A DNA stretch of 58,813 nucleotides from positions 1 to 58,813 of the forward strand of contig JAQBZB010000016.1 in the NCBI GenBank assembly GCA_027622275.1, in the 5' to 3' direction. Below, piece by piece: positions 33,852-42,125 of the stretch. The position numbers were made by a program, and so were the translations under genes. The notes beneath the pieces were generated by a model. That model was not told where the DNA came from. It saw only the letters and a program-made list of their open reading frames with translations, and searched no databases. The first letter of the stretch is position 1, and each line of letters begins with the position of its first letter. The stretch comes from Planctomycetota bacterium (GTDB lineage Bacteria; Planctomycetota; Planctomycetia; Pirellulales; Pirellulaceae).

Positions 33852-36800
33852 ATGTTCATGCGTACGATGCTCTTCACGATGTCGTTGGCGTTCGCCGCGA
33901 CATGTGCCATCCCGCCGGAAACGACTTTGGCTCAAGACGCCTGGAAAGAAGTCGCGGTTCCCGACGTCTGGAAGAATCCGCCGATGGGAGTCGGAGGATA
34001 CTCGTGGTACCGCTGCGCCGTCCGCATTCCCGCCGAGTGGGAAGGCCGCAAGCTGTCTCTCTTTTCCGAGCCAGTGGATGACGCACGCGAAGTTTACTTG
34101 AACGGCACGCGGGTGGGCGGTGCCGGCCAGTTCCCGCCGAACTTCCGCAGTGGACTCGGCAGCGAGTCGCGCCAGGCGGTCGATCCAGCCGTCTTGAACT
34201 TCGGCGGACTGAACACGCTGGCCATCCGCGTTTACAGCAGCGACGCGCGAACGGGTTTTAATGTTGCGGCTCCCGCGCTCTTTGCCGGTGACCGAGCGAT
34301 GCGATTCAATGGCACGTGGCAGTTTCAAGGCGGCGACGATCCCGCGTGGGCCAAGGCCAATGCCGCAGCCGCCTTCTCGGAAAAGACAACTCGCGACGAT
34401 GTCCTCTCGGCGGACGAAGTCGAAGCGATCCTCCGCCGCCTGCCCGGCGAAGAAGGACCGCTGTCGGTGGCCGACGCGCTCAAGAAGTTTCACACGCCGG
34501 ACGATCTCGTCATCGAACCGGTGCTCAGCGAGCCGGAGATCGGCCAGCCGCTGTTCATGGATTTTGACGAGCGCGGCCGAATGTGGGTGTTGAACTACAA
34601 GCAATACCCGACGCCCGCCGGGCTGAACGTCGTCAGCCGCGACAAGTTTCTTCGCGCTGTGTACGACAAAGTCCCGCCGCCGCCCCCGAATCATTTTCCC
34701 GGCCGCGACAAGATCACGATCCACGAGGACACCGACGGCGACGGCAAGTACGACAAGCACAAGACGTTCATCGACGGGTTGAGCATCGCAGTGTCGTTCG
34801 CCCGCGGACGCGGCGGCGTGTTCGTCATGAATCCGCCATACCTGCTGTTTTATCCAGATGCGGACAAGGACGATGTGCCGGACGGCGATCCCGAGGTATT
34901 GCTCGAAGGATTTGGGATCGAAGACCCGCATTCGGTCGCGGCCAATTTGCGTTGGGGACCGGACGGTTGGATCTATGCGTCGCAAGGGAGCACGGTGACC
35001 GGGCAGATCAAGCGTTACGGCAGTAAGGAGAAGCCGGTGCATTCGATGGGCCAGCTGATCTGGCGGTATCATCCCGAATCGCGCCGGTACGAGATCTTCG
35101 CGGAAGGAGGCGGCAACACGTTCGGCGTCGAGATCGATTCGAAGGGGCGTGTCTACTCGGGACATAACGGCGGCGACACGCGCGGCTTCCATTACGTGCC
35201 AGGCGGCTACTATCAAAAGAGTTTCGGCAAGCACGGCGAGTTGACGAATCCGTATGCCTTCGGCTACTTCGCGGCGATGGAACACCATTCGGTCCCGCGG
35301 TTCACGCACACTTATGTCATCTACGAAGGGGCGGCACTGTCGGCGAAGTACGCCGGCAAGTTGTTTGGTGCTGGGCCGCTGCAAAGCGAAGTTGTCATCA
35401 GCGACGTGCAGCCCAAGGGTACGACGTTCACGACCAAAGACATCGACCGGGCCATTACGAGCGACGATCCGTGGTTCCGCCCCGTCGAAATCAAAGTCGG
35501 CCCCGACGGTGCGATCTACGTCGCTGACTTCTATGAGCAACGCATCGACCACGCCAGTCATCACCAAGGCCGCGTGACACCGGACACGGGACGCATCTAT
35601 CGTCTTCGCGCGCCGGAAGCCGAGCCGGTGCAGCCTTACGATTACTCAAAGCTCTCCGCCCTGCAGTTGCTTGATGTCTTGAAGAACGAGAACAAACTGC
35701 ATCGCCAGATTGCCATGCGCCTATTGGGCGACCTGCGCGATTCGTCGATCGTGCCGACGCTCGACAAGCTGTTGTTCGAGACCGATGGACAATTGGCCTT
35801 GGAATACCTCTGGGCGTTGAATCTGTCGGGAGGTTTTAACGAAGCGCTGGCGATTCGGGCGTTGCAACACAAAGATCCGTACGTCCGCTGCTGGACCGTG
35901 CGGCTGCTGTGTGACGATCACGAAGTTTCCGGCTTGCTCGCGACGCAACTCGCGGCGCTGGCGCAAACCGAGCCGCATGTCGAGGCCCGCTGCCAACTTG
36001 CTTGCTCGGCACGGCGGCTGCCCGCGCCGCAAGCGATCCCGATCGTGAGAAGCTTGTTGCATCGGGACGAAGACGTCGACGACCCGTATAACCCGCTGCT
36101 GATCTGGTGGGCGATCGAAGCGAAGGCCGACGAAGGGCGCGAGCAACTCGTCGAGATGTTCCGCGATCCGAATCTCTGGAGCCTGCCGCTGGTCAAACAA
36201 CACATCGCCGAGCGCGTGATGCGACGCTACGCCATGGCCGGGACGCGTCGCGATCTCATCACGTGTGCGCAACTGTTCGAGCTTGCGCCCACACCCGACG
36301 ATGCAAAGACGCTGCTGCAAGGCTTTGAAACGGCGTTCTCCGGCCGCACGCTCAGCGATCTGCCCGACGAATTGGTCGCCGCGTTGACGAAAGTCGGCGG
36401 CGGTTCGCTGGCGCTGCGATTGCGCCGCGGCGACGCAGCGGCGCTGGAAGAAGCCTTGAAGCTGGCGGCTGACGAGAAGACCGATGTCAAGCGGCGAGTC
36501 GAAGTGATTCAAGTTCTCGGTCAGATCCGTCAAGAGCGAGCCGTCGACGTGCTGCTTCACGTGCTCGCCACAACGAAGCAGGCGGATGTGCAGGCGGCGG
36601 CGTTGACTGCGCTGCAACCGTACGAGTCGGCGGAGATTGGCAAGTCGATCGCAAAACTCCACAATTCGCTATCCGGCGACGTGCAGCGGATCGCGCAAGG
36701 CGTGTTGGCCAGCCGCCAGACTTGGGCCGTAAGCTTGCTCGCCGAAGTCGATGCCGGCCACATCAAGCCGGCTGCCATCCCGGCCGCCGTGCTGCAAAAG

Positions 36801-37343
36801 CTGCTGTTTCACAAGGACAACCGGATCGCCGGACTCGTCCGCAAACACTGGGGTGACGTGCAGTCGGCGACGACGGATGAAATGCGAAGTGAAATCGAGC
36901 GGCTGCAGGGTCTGCTGACCGGCACCGTGGGCAATCCTTATCGCGGCAAACAGCTGTTCCTGAACAACTGCGGCAAGTGTCATCAGCTGTTCACGGACGG
37001 CGGCCAGATCGGCCCCAATCTGACGCCGTACAAGCGGGATGATTTACGCGGCATCCTGATGAACGTCGTCAATCCCAGCTTGGAGATCCGCGAAGGCTTC
37101 GAGAACTTTGTCGTCTTCACCGCGGACGGTCGGACGCTGAACGGGTTCGTCGAGGAACAAGACAACCGCGTCGTCGTGCTGAAAGGTGCCGACGGCCAAC
37201 GCTTGCTCATCCCGCGCGACGAGATTGAGGAGATGGCGGCGATTCGCACTTCGATCATGCCCGAAGGAACCCTCAAGCCGCTCAACGATCAACAGCTCCG
37301 CGACCTGTTTGCGTACCTCCGCGCGACGCAGCCGCTGCCGTGA
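33852..37343 (+). CDS. PVC-type heme-binding CxxCH dehydrogenase-like protein
   Basis: 1163 residues. Signal peptide (about 1-28), then a galactose-binding-like beta-sandwich ('YSWYRCAVRIPAEWEGRKLSLFSEPVDDAREVYLNGTRVG', near 45-160) as in GH2 enzymes. A putative membrane-bound dehydrogenase/sorbosone-type propeller follows (near 220-590, 'EPEIGQPLFMDFDERGRMWVLNYKQYP', 'EDTDGDGKYDKHKTF', 'VGPDGAIYVADFYEQ'). HEAT-like helical repeats occupy about 600-1000. A C-terminal heme c domain has 'NNCGKCHQLF' near residue 1040 and 'IGPNLT'. This is the expanded planctomycete TIGR02604/TIGR02603 architecture, with the less common beta-sandwich at the front. Periplasmic sugar or alcohol oxidation is a reasonable guess. 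ATG 33852 has an AAGG site. Confidence 0.85.
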   Translation: MFMRTMLFTMSLAFAATCAIPPETTLAQDAWKEVAVPDVWKNPPMGVGGYSWYRCAVRIPAEWEGRKLSLFSEPVDDAREVYLNGTRVGGAGQFPPNFRSGLGSESRQAVDPAVLNFGGLNTLAIRVYSSDARTGFNVAAPALFAGDRAMRFNGTWQFQGGDDPAWAKANAAAAFSEKTTRDDVLSADEVEAILRRLPGEEGPLSVADALKKFHTPDDLVIEPVLSEPEIGQPLFMDFDERGRMWVLNYKQYPTPAGLNVVSRDKFLRAVYDKVPPPPPNHFPGRDKITIHEDTDGDGKYDKHKTFIDGLSIAVSFARGRGGVFVMNPPYLLFYPDADKDDVPDGDPEVLLEGFGIEDPHSVAANLRWGPDGWIYASQGSTVTGQIKRYGSKEKPVHSMGQLIWRYHPESRRYEIFAEGGGNTFGVEIDSKGRVYSGHNGGDTRGFHYVPGGYYQKSFGKHGELTNPYAFGYFAAMEHHSVPRFTHTYVIYEGAALSAKYAGKLFGAGPLQSEVVISDVQPKGTTFTTKDIDRAITSDDPWFRPVEIKVGPDGAIYVADFYEQRIDHASHHQGRVTPDTGRIYRLRAPEAEPVQPYDYSKLSALQLLDVLKNENKLHRQIAMRLLGDLRDSSIVPTLDKLLFETDGQLALEYLWALNLSGGFNEALAIRALQHKDPYVRCWTVRLLCDDHEVSGLLATQLAALAQTEPHVEARCQLACSARRLPAPQAIPIVRSLLHRDEDVDDPYNPLLIWWAIEAKADEGREQLVEMFRDPNLWSLPLVKQHIAERVMRRYAMAGTRRDLITCAQLFELAPTPDDAKTLLQGFETAFSGRTLSDLPDELVAALTKVGGGSLALRLRRGDAAALEEALKLAADEKTDVKRRVEVIQVLGQIRQERAVDVLLHVLATTKQADVQAAALTALQPYESAEIGKSIAKLHNSLSGDVQRIAQGVLASRQTWAVSLLAEVDAGHIKPAAIPAAVLQKLLFHKDNRIAGLVRKHWGDVQSATTDEMRSEIERLQGLLTGTVGNPYRGKQLFLNNCGKCHQLFTDGGQIGPNLTPYKRDDLRGILMNVVNPSLEIREGFENFVVFTADGRTLNGFVEEQDNRVVVLKGADGQRLLIPRDEIEEMAAIRTSIMPEGTLKPLNDQQLRDLFAYLRATQPLP

Positions 37344-37383
37344 CTTTAATTGAGCAGCATAGGTTTCGACGCAGGAAGAAATA

Positions 37384-37475
37384 TCGAATATCGAACAAGG
37401 AATGTCGAATGCCGAAGTGAAGACCCAGACTCGGTTCTTCCTTCAACATTCCTTGTTCGGTGTTCGACATTCGAT
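37384..37475. repeat. Inverted repeat between convergent genes
   Basis: GAACAAGGAATGTCGAA (37393-37409) is inverted near 37443-37459 with one mismatch, inside a longer imperfect palindrome. It lies between the ends of two convergent genes and could terminate both. Confidence 0.6.
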
Positions 37476-37501
37476 CCCCACCGAACGTGTTCCCTTCGCC
37501 T

Positions 37502-38257
37502 TCAGCCCGCGCTACCAAGGCCATCTCGCACGATCGTCCCGATCAATAACGCGCCGATCACAAGCAGCAGATAAGCGATGAGGCGCGAAAATCGTGCTCC
37601 TTCAATCCGCTTGTTGATCTCGCGGCCGACAACTGCGGCGACGATCAGGAATGGAATGGCGACGAGGAAACTCTTGACGACCAACGGTGTCCAAAGCTTG
37701 TTCGCGGAATGAAGGCCAGCGACGGTAAGACTGACCGGAAAGAAGACGGCTTGCAACGTGATGCGAAAGCGCTGCGCCGGCCACTGGCGGAGCGTGCCGA
37801 AGATGACCATGGGCGGACCGAACGCGTTGTAGGCACCACCGAGCACTCCCGAGATGAATCCGAATCCAAACCCCGGCACGTTGCTGTTCAGCTTCGCCAT
37901 CGTGGGGCTTATCAAGTTGTAGAGTGCGAACGAGATCACCACGGCGGCCAGCACGAATTTGACGGCCGACTCGGGGACGTTCACCAAGACGTACACTCCG
38001 AGCGGGACTCCCAGCAATGCTCCGCTGAGCATGTATCCGGCGGCGGCCCACTCGATGTGGCCCCATTTCGTGGTTAGCAGAATCGCGGTCGCGTTGAAGA
38101 TCGACGTCAACGCCACCATCGCCGCTGCGTCTTTCACGCCCACGACCATCGATAACAGCGGCATTGCGACGAGCGCTTCGCCGAACCCAAACGTCGATCG
38201 AGTCAGACAAGCCGCGAAGAGAATAGCGACAGTTAGGAGGATCTCGAGATCAATCAA
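37502..38257 (-). CDS. TauE/SafE-family membrane transporter
   Basis: 251 residues if started at TTG 38257; the frame continues to GTG 38350, but that part is arginine-rich and lacks the family pattern. Seven or eight hydrophobic helices, beginning 'LEILLTVAILFAACLTRSTFGFGEALVAMPLLSMVVG'; 'GFGEALVAMPLL' is the TauE/SafE signature. The second half repeats it ('GFGFGFISGVLGGAYNAFGPPMVIFGTLRQW'). Members export sulfite, sulfoacetate or related organosulfur anions or import others. The substrate cannot be read. Convergent with the large heme-binding gene. Confidence 0.75.
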   Translation of the reverse strand: MIDLEILLTVAILFAACLTRSTFGFGEALVAMPLLSMVVGVKDAAAMVALTSIFNATAILLTTKWGHIEWAAAGYMLSGALLGVPLGVYVLVNVPESAVKFVLAAVVISFALYNLISPTMAKLNSNVPGFGFGFISGVLGGAYNAFGPPMVIFGTLRQWPAQRFRITLQAVFFPVSLTVAGLHSANKLWTPLVVKSFLVAIPFLIVAAVVGREINKRIEGARFSRLIAYLLLVIGALLIGTIVRDGLGSAG

Positions 38258-38498
38258 CTTGCGTCGCCTTTGGCTTCCTACCGGTTTCCTGGATTCACTT
38301 CGCCAAGGCCTCGATTGTGGCGTCCTCCTCCAACTCCGTCCAGCCGTCACAACCGCTACACGGCGAACAACCGTCCGCCCTTCGCTAACAGAATTGCCTT
38401 TCCTAATGCGGAGAGTTTACCAAGTCCCTGTCTCGCGTCCGATAAGTCAGTGGTGTGATACTCCCTCTCCCCGTACCTATTCGCTCCGGAACCGGATC

Positions 38499-38729
38499 AT
38501 GCAAACTTGTGAAGCAACGCTTGAAGAACGAATTGGGTTTGCCGCCGACGATAGCCCGTATCTCACCGGCTCCGCCATCTCGATCGAGCCGGGTTCGCGC
38601 CGCGTCGTGGTGCGCGGCGTGGTCAGCTCGTACTACGAAAAGCAGATGGCTCAGGAGACGTTGCTTCGCGTGGACGGCGTCGAGTCGGTCGCCAATCACT
38701 TGGAAGTCTTGCGCCGCCGCTGTCGGTAG
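38499..38729 (+). CDS. BON-domain protein
   Basis: 76 residues. 'AISIEPGSRRVVVRGVVSSYYEKQMAQETLLRVDGVESVANHLEV' is a complete BON domain, a small phospholipid- or surface-binding fold. There is no signal peptide, so it is either cytoplasmic or the start is further up. ATG 38499 follows 'CCGGATC' without a strong ribosome site. The frame is open for 180 codons upstream, but antisense to the transporter gene. Ends 16 nt from the convergent DUF3352-like gene. Confidence 0.65.
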   Translation: MQTCEATLEERIGFAADDSPYLTGSAISIEPGSRRVVVRGVVSSYYEKQMAQETLLRVDGVESVANHLEVLRRRCR

Positions 38730-38745
38730 TCACGGGCCGGCTGAA

Positions 38746-40530
38746 TCAGTCGCGGCGCAAAGTGAAGGCCGTGTAATGAATTCCGGTCTCGTCGTCGGTG
38801 ACCAGCGCTCCGCCCGGAGCGAGATATCGCGCGAGGACGGCGAACGGCGGGAGCGGGTTGTTGGTGAGCGCTCCGTTCAAGGCCCGAAACACGCCGTTAT
38901 TCTCGGACGCCGCCGCCAGCCTTGTTTGCGTCGAGTTGGCCGTTGCCAGCTCGTAGAGCGTTCGAAAGCTTTCTTCCGGGCGATTGAAGGAGATCATCCC
39001 GGCCTTCGTCTCCCCTTGCTGCCGCTGGATCTTGTTCGCGATCAGTTTGAAGTCTAACTCGTTCGCCAGCGACAGCGAGGCATCACTCTGTGTAATCACC
39101 ACTTGCTCGAAGAACTTCTCGCTGTCCGTCACGAGAAAGTAATCGCCCAGAACCGCCAAGCAAGGCGTCGGGATGCGGACGATCTCGGCATCCGGTTGGC
39201 GATTCCGGCCCTGGACTTCGGCCAGGTAGTAGGTTGCGCCGCCGTAGGTTTTGCGCTTCAAACGCTCCGGGAACTTGGCGGCCACGCGATCGAGCGTCGC
39301 GCTGGTTTGGGCGGGGTCTTTTAACTTGAAAGCACCCAGTCTCGATTGACTGTTAATTCGTGCCGGCCGCTGCATCCAAGTCACCATCGTCGCGCGGCCT
39401 TCTAAGGCATTGACGACTTCCTTCTCAAGATCAATACCCAGCTGCTTGCCAACCGTCTCGACGACTTGATCCTTCCAGGCATCTTCACCGCGGAACGTGT
39501 CATACAAACGAGTTAGCTCGGTGTACGTCTTGTCAACATTCCAGTTCAGCGAGGCGTAGCTGGCGGCGTCCTTGGGCACCCAAGGCTCGGGCGTCACTTC
39601 GCCGGCCTCGAAGGCGATCATTTTCAACACACCGTTGCGGGGATTCTCCAACATGAGGTGCGTGTGAAAGATTCCGTCGAATTCTTCAGTCGCCAGGATC
39701 AAGCTCCCGCCGACAGCCTTCACGCCATTGAATCCGAGACCCGTGATCAGCGAGATGCCGGCTTGTGCCGAAAAGTTTCCTTGCGTCGCTTTTCTGGCCA
39801 GCAGAATGGGATCTGCGTACCAGGTGATTTGCGGCGGCTCGTCTTTGAAGCCGACCGAACGCTTCATGATCGCCGTGAAAGTGCGATTTTCCGCCAGACT
39901 GTTCACTTCGTCGCCGTCCCACACGCCGAGAATCTGCGCCAACAGTTCTTCGTCGCTGCTGATCCCGATCACGCCCTCGCGAATGAAGTAGGCGATGCGT
40001 CGTTGTCGGTCACCGGGCATTGTGTGGATCACGATGTCTGTCTTATCGACCAACTTGGTGGTTCGGGTTGCTCCCTGCTGGGCCAACGCCGTTTCGGCAC
40101 TTTCGATTAGCTGTTCGGCGGCAAAGAGATGGTCGCCGACATCGAAGAAGGCCACGGGTTGGGGGCGGCCCTGCTCGGCGGCAACCAGCGCGATACACAG
40201 TTCGCCCTGCGGAATGGCCAGCAATTCATGCAAGGGCACGCCGACGCGGTCTTCGACAACTTGAAAAGCTTCCGCCGCTGAGCGATACAAGTCGCCGACG
40301 AACGGCTGCACTTGCGGATCGGTGACGATGCGTCCCATCGCCGTCTCACGGAATTTTTCGACCAACTCCGGCACATTCGCGATCCGCACGTAGGCCAGCG
40401 TCTCGGCAGGGAGCAGGTGCGGCGCGCCGGGCCGAGCTGGCTCGTCGGCGTGGGAAGTGGTTAAGAACAAGCATGCCGCCGCGGCGGCAACGATTATCAA
40501 GCGCGAAAGAATCACGGAGCAAACTCCCAT
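38746..40530 (-). CDS. Secreted DUF3352-like protein
   Basis: 594 residues from ATG 40530 ('MGVCSVILSRLIIVAAAAACLFL'), an exported protein with a Sec signal ending 'TTSHADE'. The mature part opens 'HLLPAETLAYVRIANVPELVEKFRETAMGRI' and later has 'PLHELLAIPQGELCIALVAAEQGRPQPVAFFDVGDH', typical of planctomycete DUF3352-like proteins. The opening motif is shared with the 5553-7298 product, suggesting paralogues. Role unknown, probably envelope-associated. A TTG at 40545 is a poorer start. No operon partner. Confidence 0.65.
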   Translation of the reverse strand: MGVCSVILSRLIIVAAAAACLFLTTSHADEPARPGAPHLLPAETLAYVRIANVPELVEKFRETAMGRIVTDPQVQPFVGDLYRSAAEAFQVVEDRVGVPLHELLAIPQGELCIALVAAEQGRPQPVAFFDVGDHLFAAEQLIESAETALAQQGATRTTKLVDKTDIVIHTMPGDRQRRIAYFIREGVIGISSDEELLAQILGVWDGDEVNSLAENRTFTAIMKRSVGFKDEPPQITWYADPILLARKATQGNFSAQAGISLITGLGFNGVKAVGGSLILATEEFDGIFHTHLMLENPRNGVLKMIAFEAGEVTPEPWVPKDAASYASLNWNVDKTYTELTRLYDTFRGEDAWKDQVVETVGKQLGIDLEKEVVNALEGRATMVTWMQRPARINSQSRLGAFKLKDPAQTSATLDRVAAKFPERLKRKTYGGATYYLAEVQGRNRQPDAEIVRIPTPCLAVLGDYFLVTDSEKFFEQVVITQSDASLSLANELDFKLIANKIQRQQGETKAGMISFNRPEESFRTLYELATANSTQTRLAAASENNGVFRALNGALTNNPLPPFAVLARYLAPGGALVTDDETGIHYTAFTLRRD

Positions 40531-40744
40531 GTAATGACGGGGCAAACCGCCCGGACCACGCGCGGGCCGAGCTGACGCACTTTATACACTACCCGCCCGC
40601 GAGTTGGCGAGTTTCAGGACGAGGATCGGGATGATCCTGCGACGGACATTGCGTAGCTCGAACAGAACGAAGCTGATACGCTAGACGCGGCATAAGTCGC
40701 GGGAATTCAACTTAGATACTGCGTCGTTACTACTTCCCGATTTT

Positions 40745-40800
40745 CGTAGTGGTGGCTTCCAGCCGCCATCGTCCAGTGGCGGCTGGAAGCCACCACTACG
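40745..40800. repeat. Perfect 23-bp palindromic repeat
   Basis: Arms 40745-40767 and 40778-40800, starting CGTAGTGGTGGCTTCC, loop of 10 nt. It lies in the 351-nt gap between the divergent DUF3352-like gene and madL. The rest of the gap (40531-40744, 40801-40881) shows no gene and no clear promoter. Confidence 0.85.
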
Positions 40801-40881
40801 GGAATTCATAAAGACACAGTTTCTTAGTGTCCCATTCAAACCACGCAAGGGACGGCCTTAAGCCAGAGACGGGAATTCGGA

Positions 40882-41265
40882 ATGGCGATCTACGGAACAG
40901 CTCTGTTGTCGATCTGTCTGCTCGTCGGCTTGATCGTCGGTCGGTTGCTGGGCGCGCTTGTCGGAGTGGACGCCAACGTAGGCGGTGTCGGCATTGCCAT
41001 GCTGCTGCTGATTCTCATCTGTGATCGTTTGCAGCAGTCTGGCCGAATGCAACCGCCGACAAAGCAAGGCATCGTGTTCTGGAGTTCCATCTATATTCCG
41101 ATCGTCGTCGCCATGGCGGCCAGTCAAGACGTTTTGGCCGCGATCAATGGTGGGGCGGTGGCGATCGTGGCAGGATTCTTGGTGGTCGTCATAAGTTTCG
41201 CGATGGTTCCGCTGATCAGCCGTATTGGGCGTTCGGACTCGCTGCCGCAGAAGGACGAACCATGA
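40882..41265 (+). CDS. madL: Malonate transporter subunit MadL
   Basis: 127 residues with four membrane helices; 'MAIYGTALLSICLLVGLIVGRLLG', 'GGVGIAMLLLILICDRL' and 'QGIVFWSSIYIPIVVAMAA' are characteristic of MadL. MadL and MadM together form the Na+-coupled malonate symporter described in Malonomonas rubra. Its TGA overlaps the madM ATG (ATGA, 4 nt), so they are translationally coupled. It is the first gene of a madL-madM-matB unit. No strong ribosome site; GGGA lies 10 nt before ATG. Confidence 0.9.
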   Translation: MAIYGTALLSICLLVGLIVGRLLGALVGVDANVGGVGIAMLLLILICDRLQQSGRMQPPTKQGIVFWSSIYIPIVVAMAASQDVLAAINGGAVAIVAGFLVVVISFAMVPLISRIGRSDSLPQKDEP

Positions 41266-42032
41266 TGGAACTGATCGAGCCGTTGCACGACGTACTGACC
41301 AAGTATTCGCTGGTCACTGCCTTCGCCGTGATTGGCGGCACCGTTTGGATTTCGTACTTCGTGTCCGATCGCCTCACGCAAGGACGCCTGCATGGCTCGG
41401 CCATTGCGATTTTGATCGGGCTGCTGATGGCTTACATCGGTGGAATTAGGACCGGTGGCGACGAAGGAATCGCGGACATCGAGTTGTTATCGGGAATAGG
41501 AGTGATGGGCGGCGCGATGTTCCGCGATTTTGCGATCGTCGCGACGGCCTTCGGCGTGCGGATGGACGAATTTCGCCGGACCGGCGTCAGCGGGATCGTG
41601 TCGCTGTTGGTGGGCGTTCTTCTGTCCTTCGCCGTCGGAGCCTGTGTGGCTTATGCATTCGGGTACCGCGACGCAGTCAGCATGACGACCATCGGAGGCG
41701 GAGCCGCGACCTATATCGTCGGACCGGTAACGGGAAGCGCGCTGGGAGCAAGTTCCGAAGTCATGGCGCTGAGCGTGGCGGCCGGATTGATCAAGTCAAT
41801 CCTGGTGATGACCACGACTCCGTTTGTCGCCCACTTGATCGGGCTCGACAATCCGCGATCGGCGTTGATCTTCGGCGGCTTGATGGGAACGACCAGCGGC
41901 GTCGCCGGAGGACTGGCCGCGACCGATCCGCAACTGGTTCCGTACGGCGCGATGACGGCGACGTTTTACACTGGATTGGGGTGCTTGCTGGGACCGTCGG
42001 TCGTGTTCATGGTGATACGAGCAATCGTTTGA
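41262..42032 (+). CDS. madM: Malonate transporter subunit MadM
   Basis: 256 residues, seven to eight hydrophobic helices. It matches MadM throughout: 'LTKYSLVTAFAVIGGTVWISYFVSDRL', 'GGIRTGGDEGIADIELLSGIGVMGGAMFRDFAIVATAFG' and 'SVAAGLIKSILVMTTTPFVAHLIGLDNPRSALIFGGLMGTTSGVAGGLAATD'. Forms the larger part of the sodium:malonate symporter with MadL. A palindromic repeat begins 9 nt after its stop, between it and matB. Confidence 0.9.
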   Translation: MMELIEPLHDVLTKYSLVTAFAVIGGTVWISYFVSDRLTQGRLHGSAIAILIGLLMAYIGGIRTGGDEGIADIELLSGIGVMGGAMFRDFAIVATAFGVRMDEFRRTGVSGIVSLLVGVLLSFAVGACVAYAFGYRDAVSMTTIGGGAATYIVGPVTGSALGASSEVMALSVAAGLIKSILVMTTTPFVAHLIGLDNPRSALIFGGLMGTTSGVAGGLAATDPQLVPYGAMTATFYTGLGCLLGPSVVFMVIRAIV

Positions 42033-42040
42033 GGGAGTGT

Positions 42041-42112
42041 GTACGATGGCCTTCCGAGGCCGTCGAATGTTGTTAGTGGATAGGAGACGACGGCCTTGGA
42101 AGGCCATCGTAC
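42041..42112. repeat. GATGGCCTTCC palindrome, copy 2
   Basis: 25-bp arms 42041-42065 and 42088-42112 with one mismatch, beginning GTACGATGGCC. It sits inside the madL-madM-matB unit and could lower read-through into matB or protect the madLM transcript. Confidence 0.85.
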
Positions 42113-42125
42113 GTGGGAAACTTCG

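Noticed and set aside
33549-35567. 672-codon open frame on the minus strand
   Set aside because: Antisense to the amidohydrolase and heme-binding genes; Arg/Val/His-rich translation with no motif, produced by the GC-rich codon pattern of the real genes.
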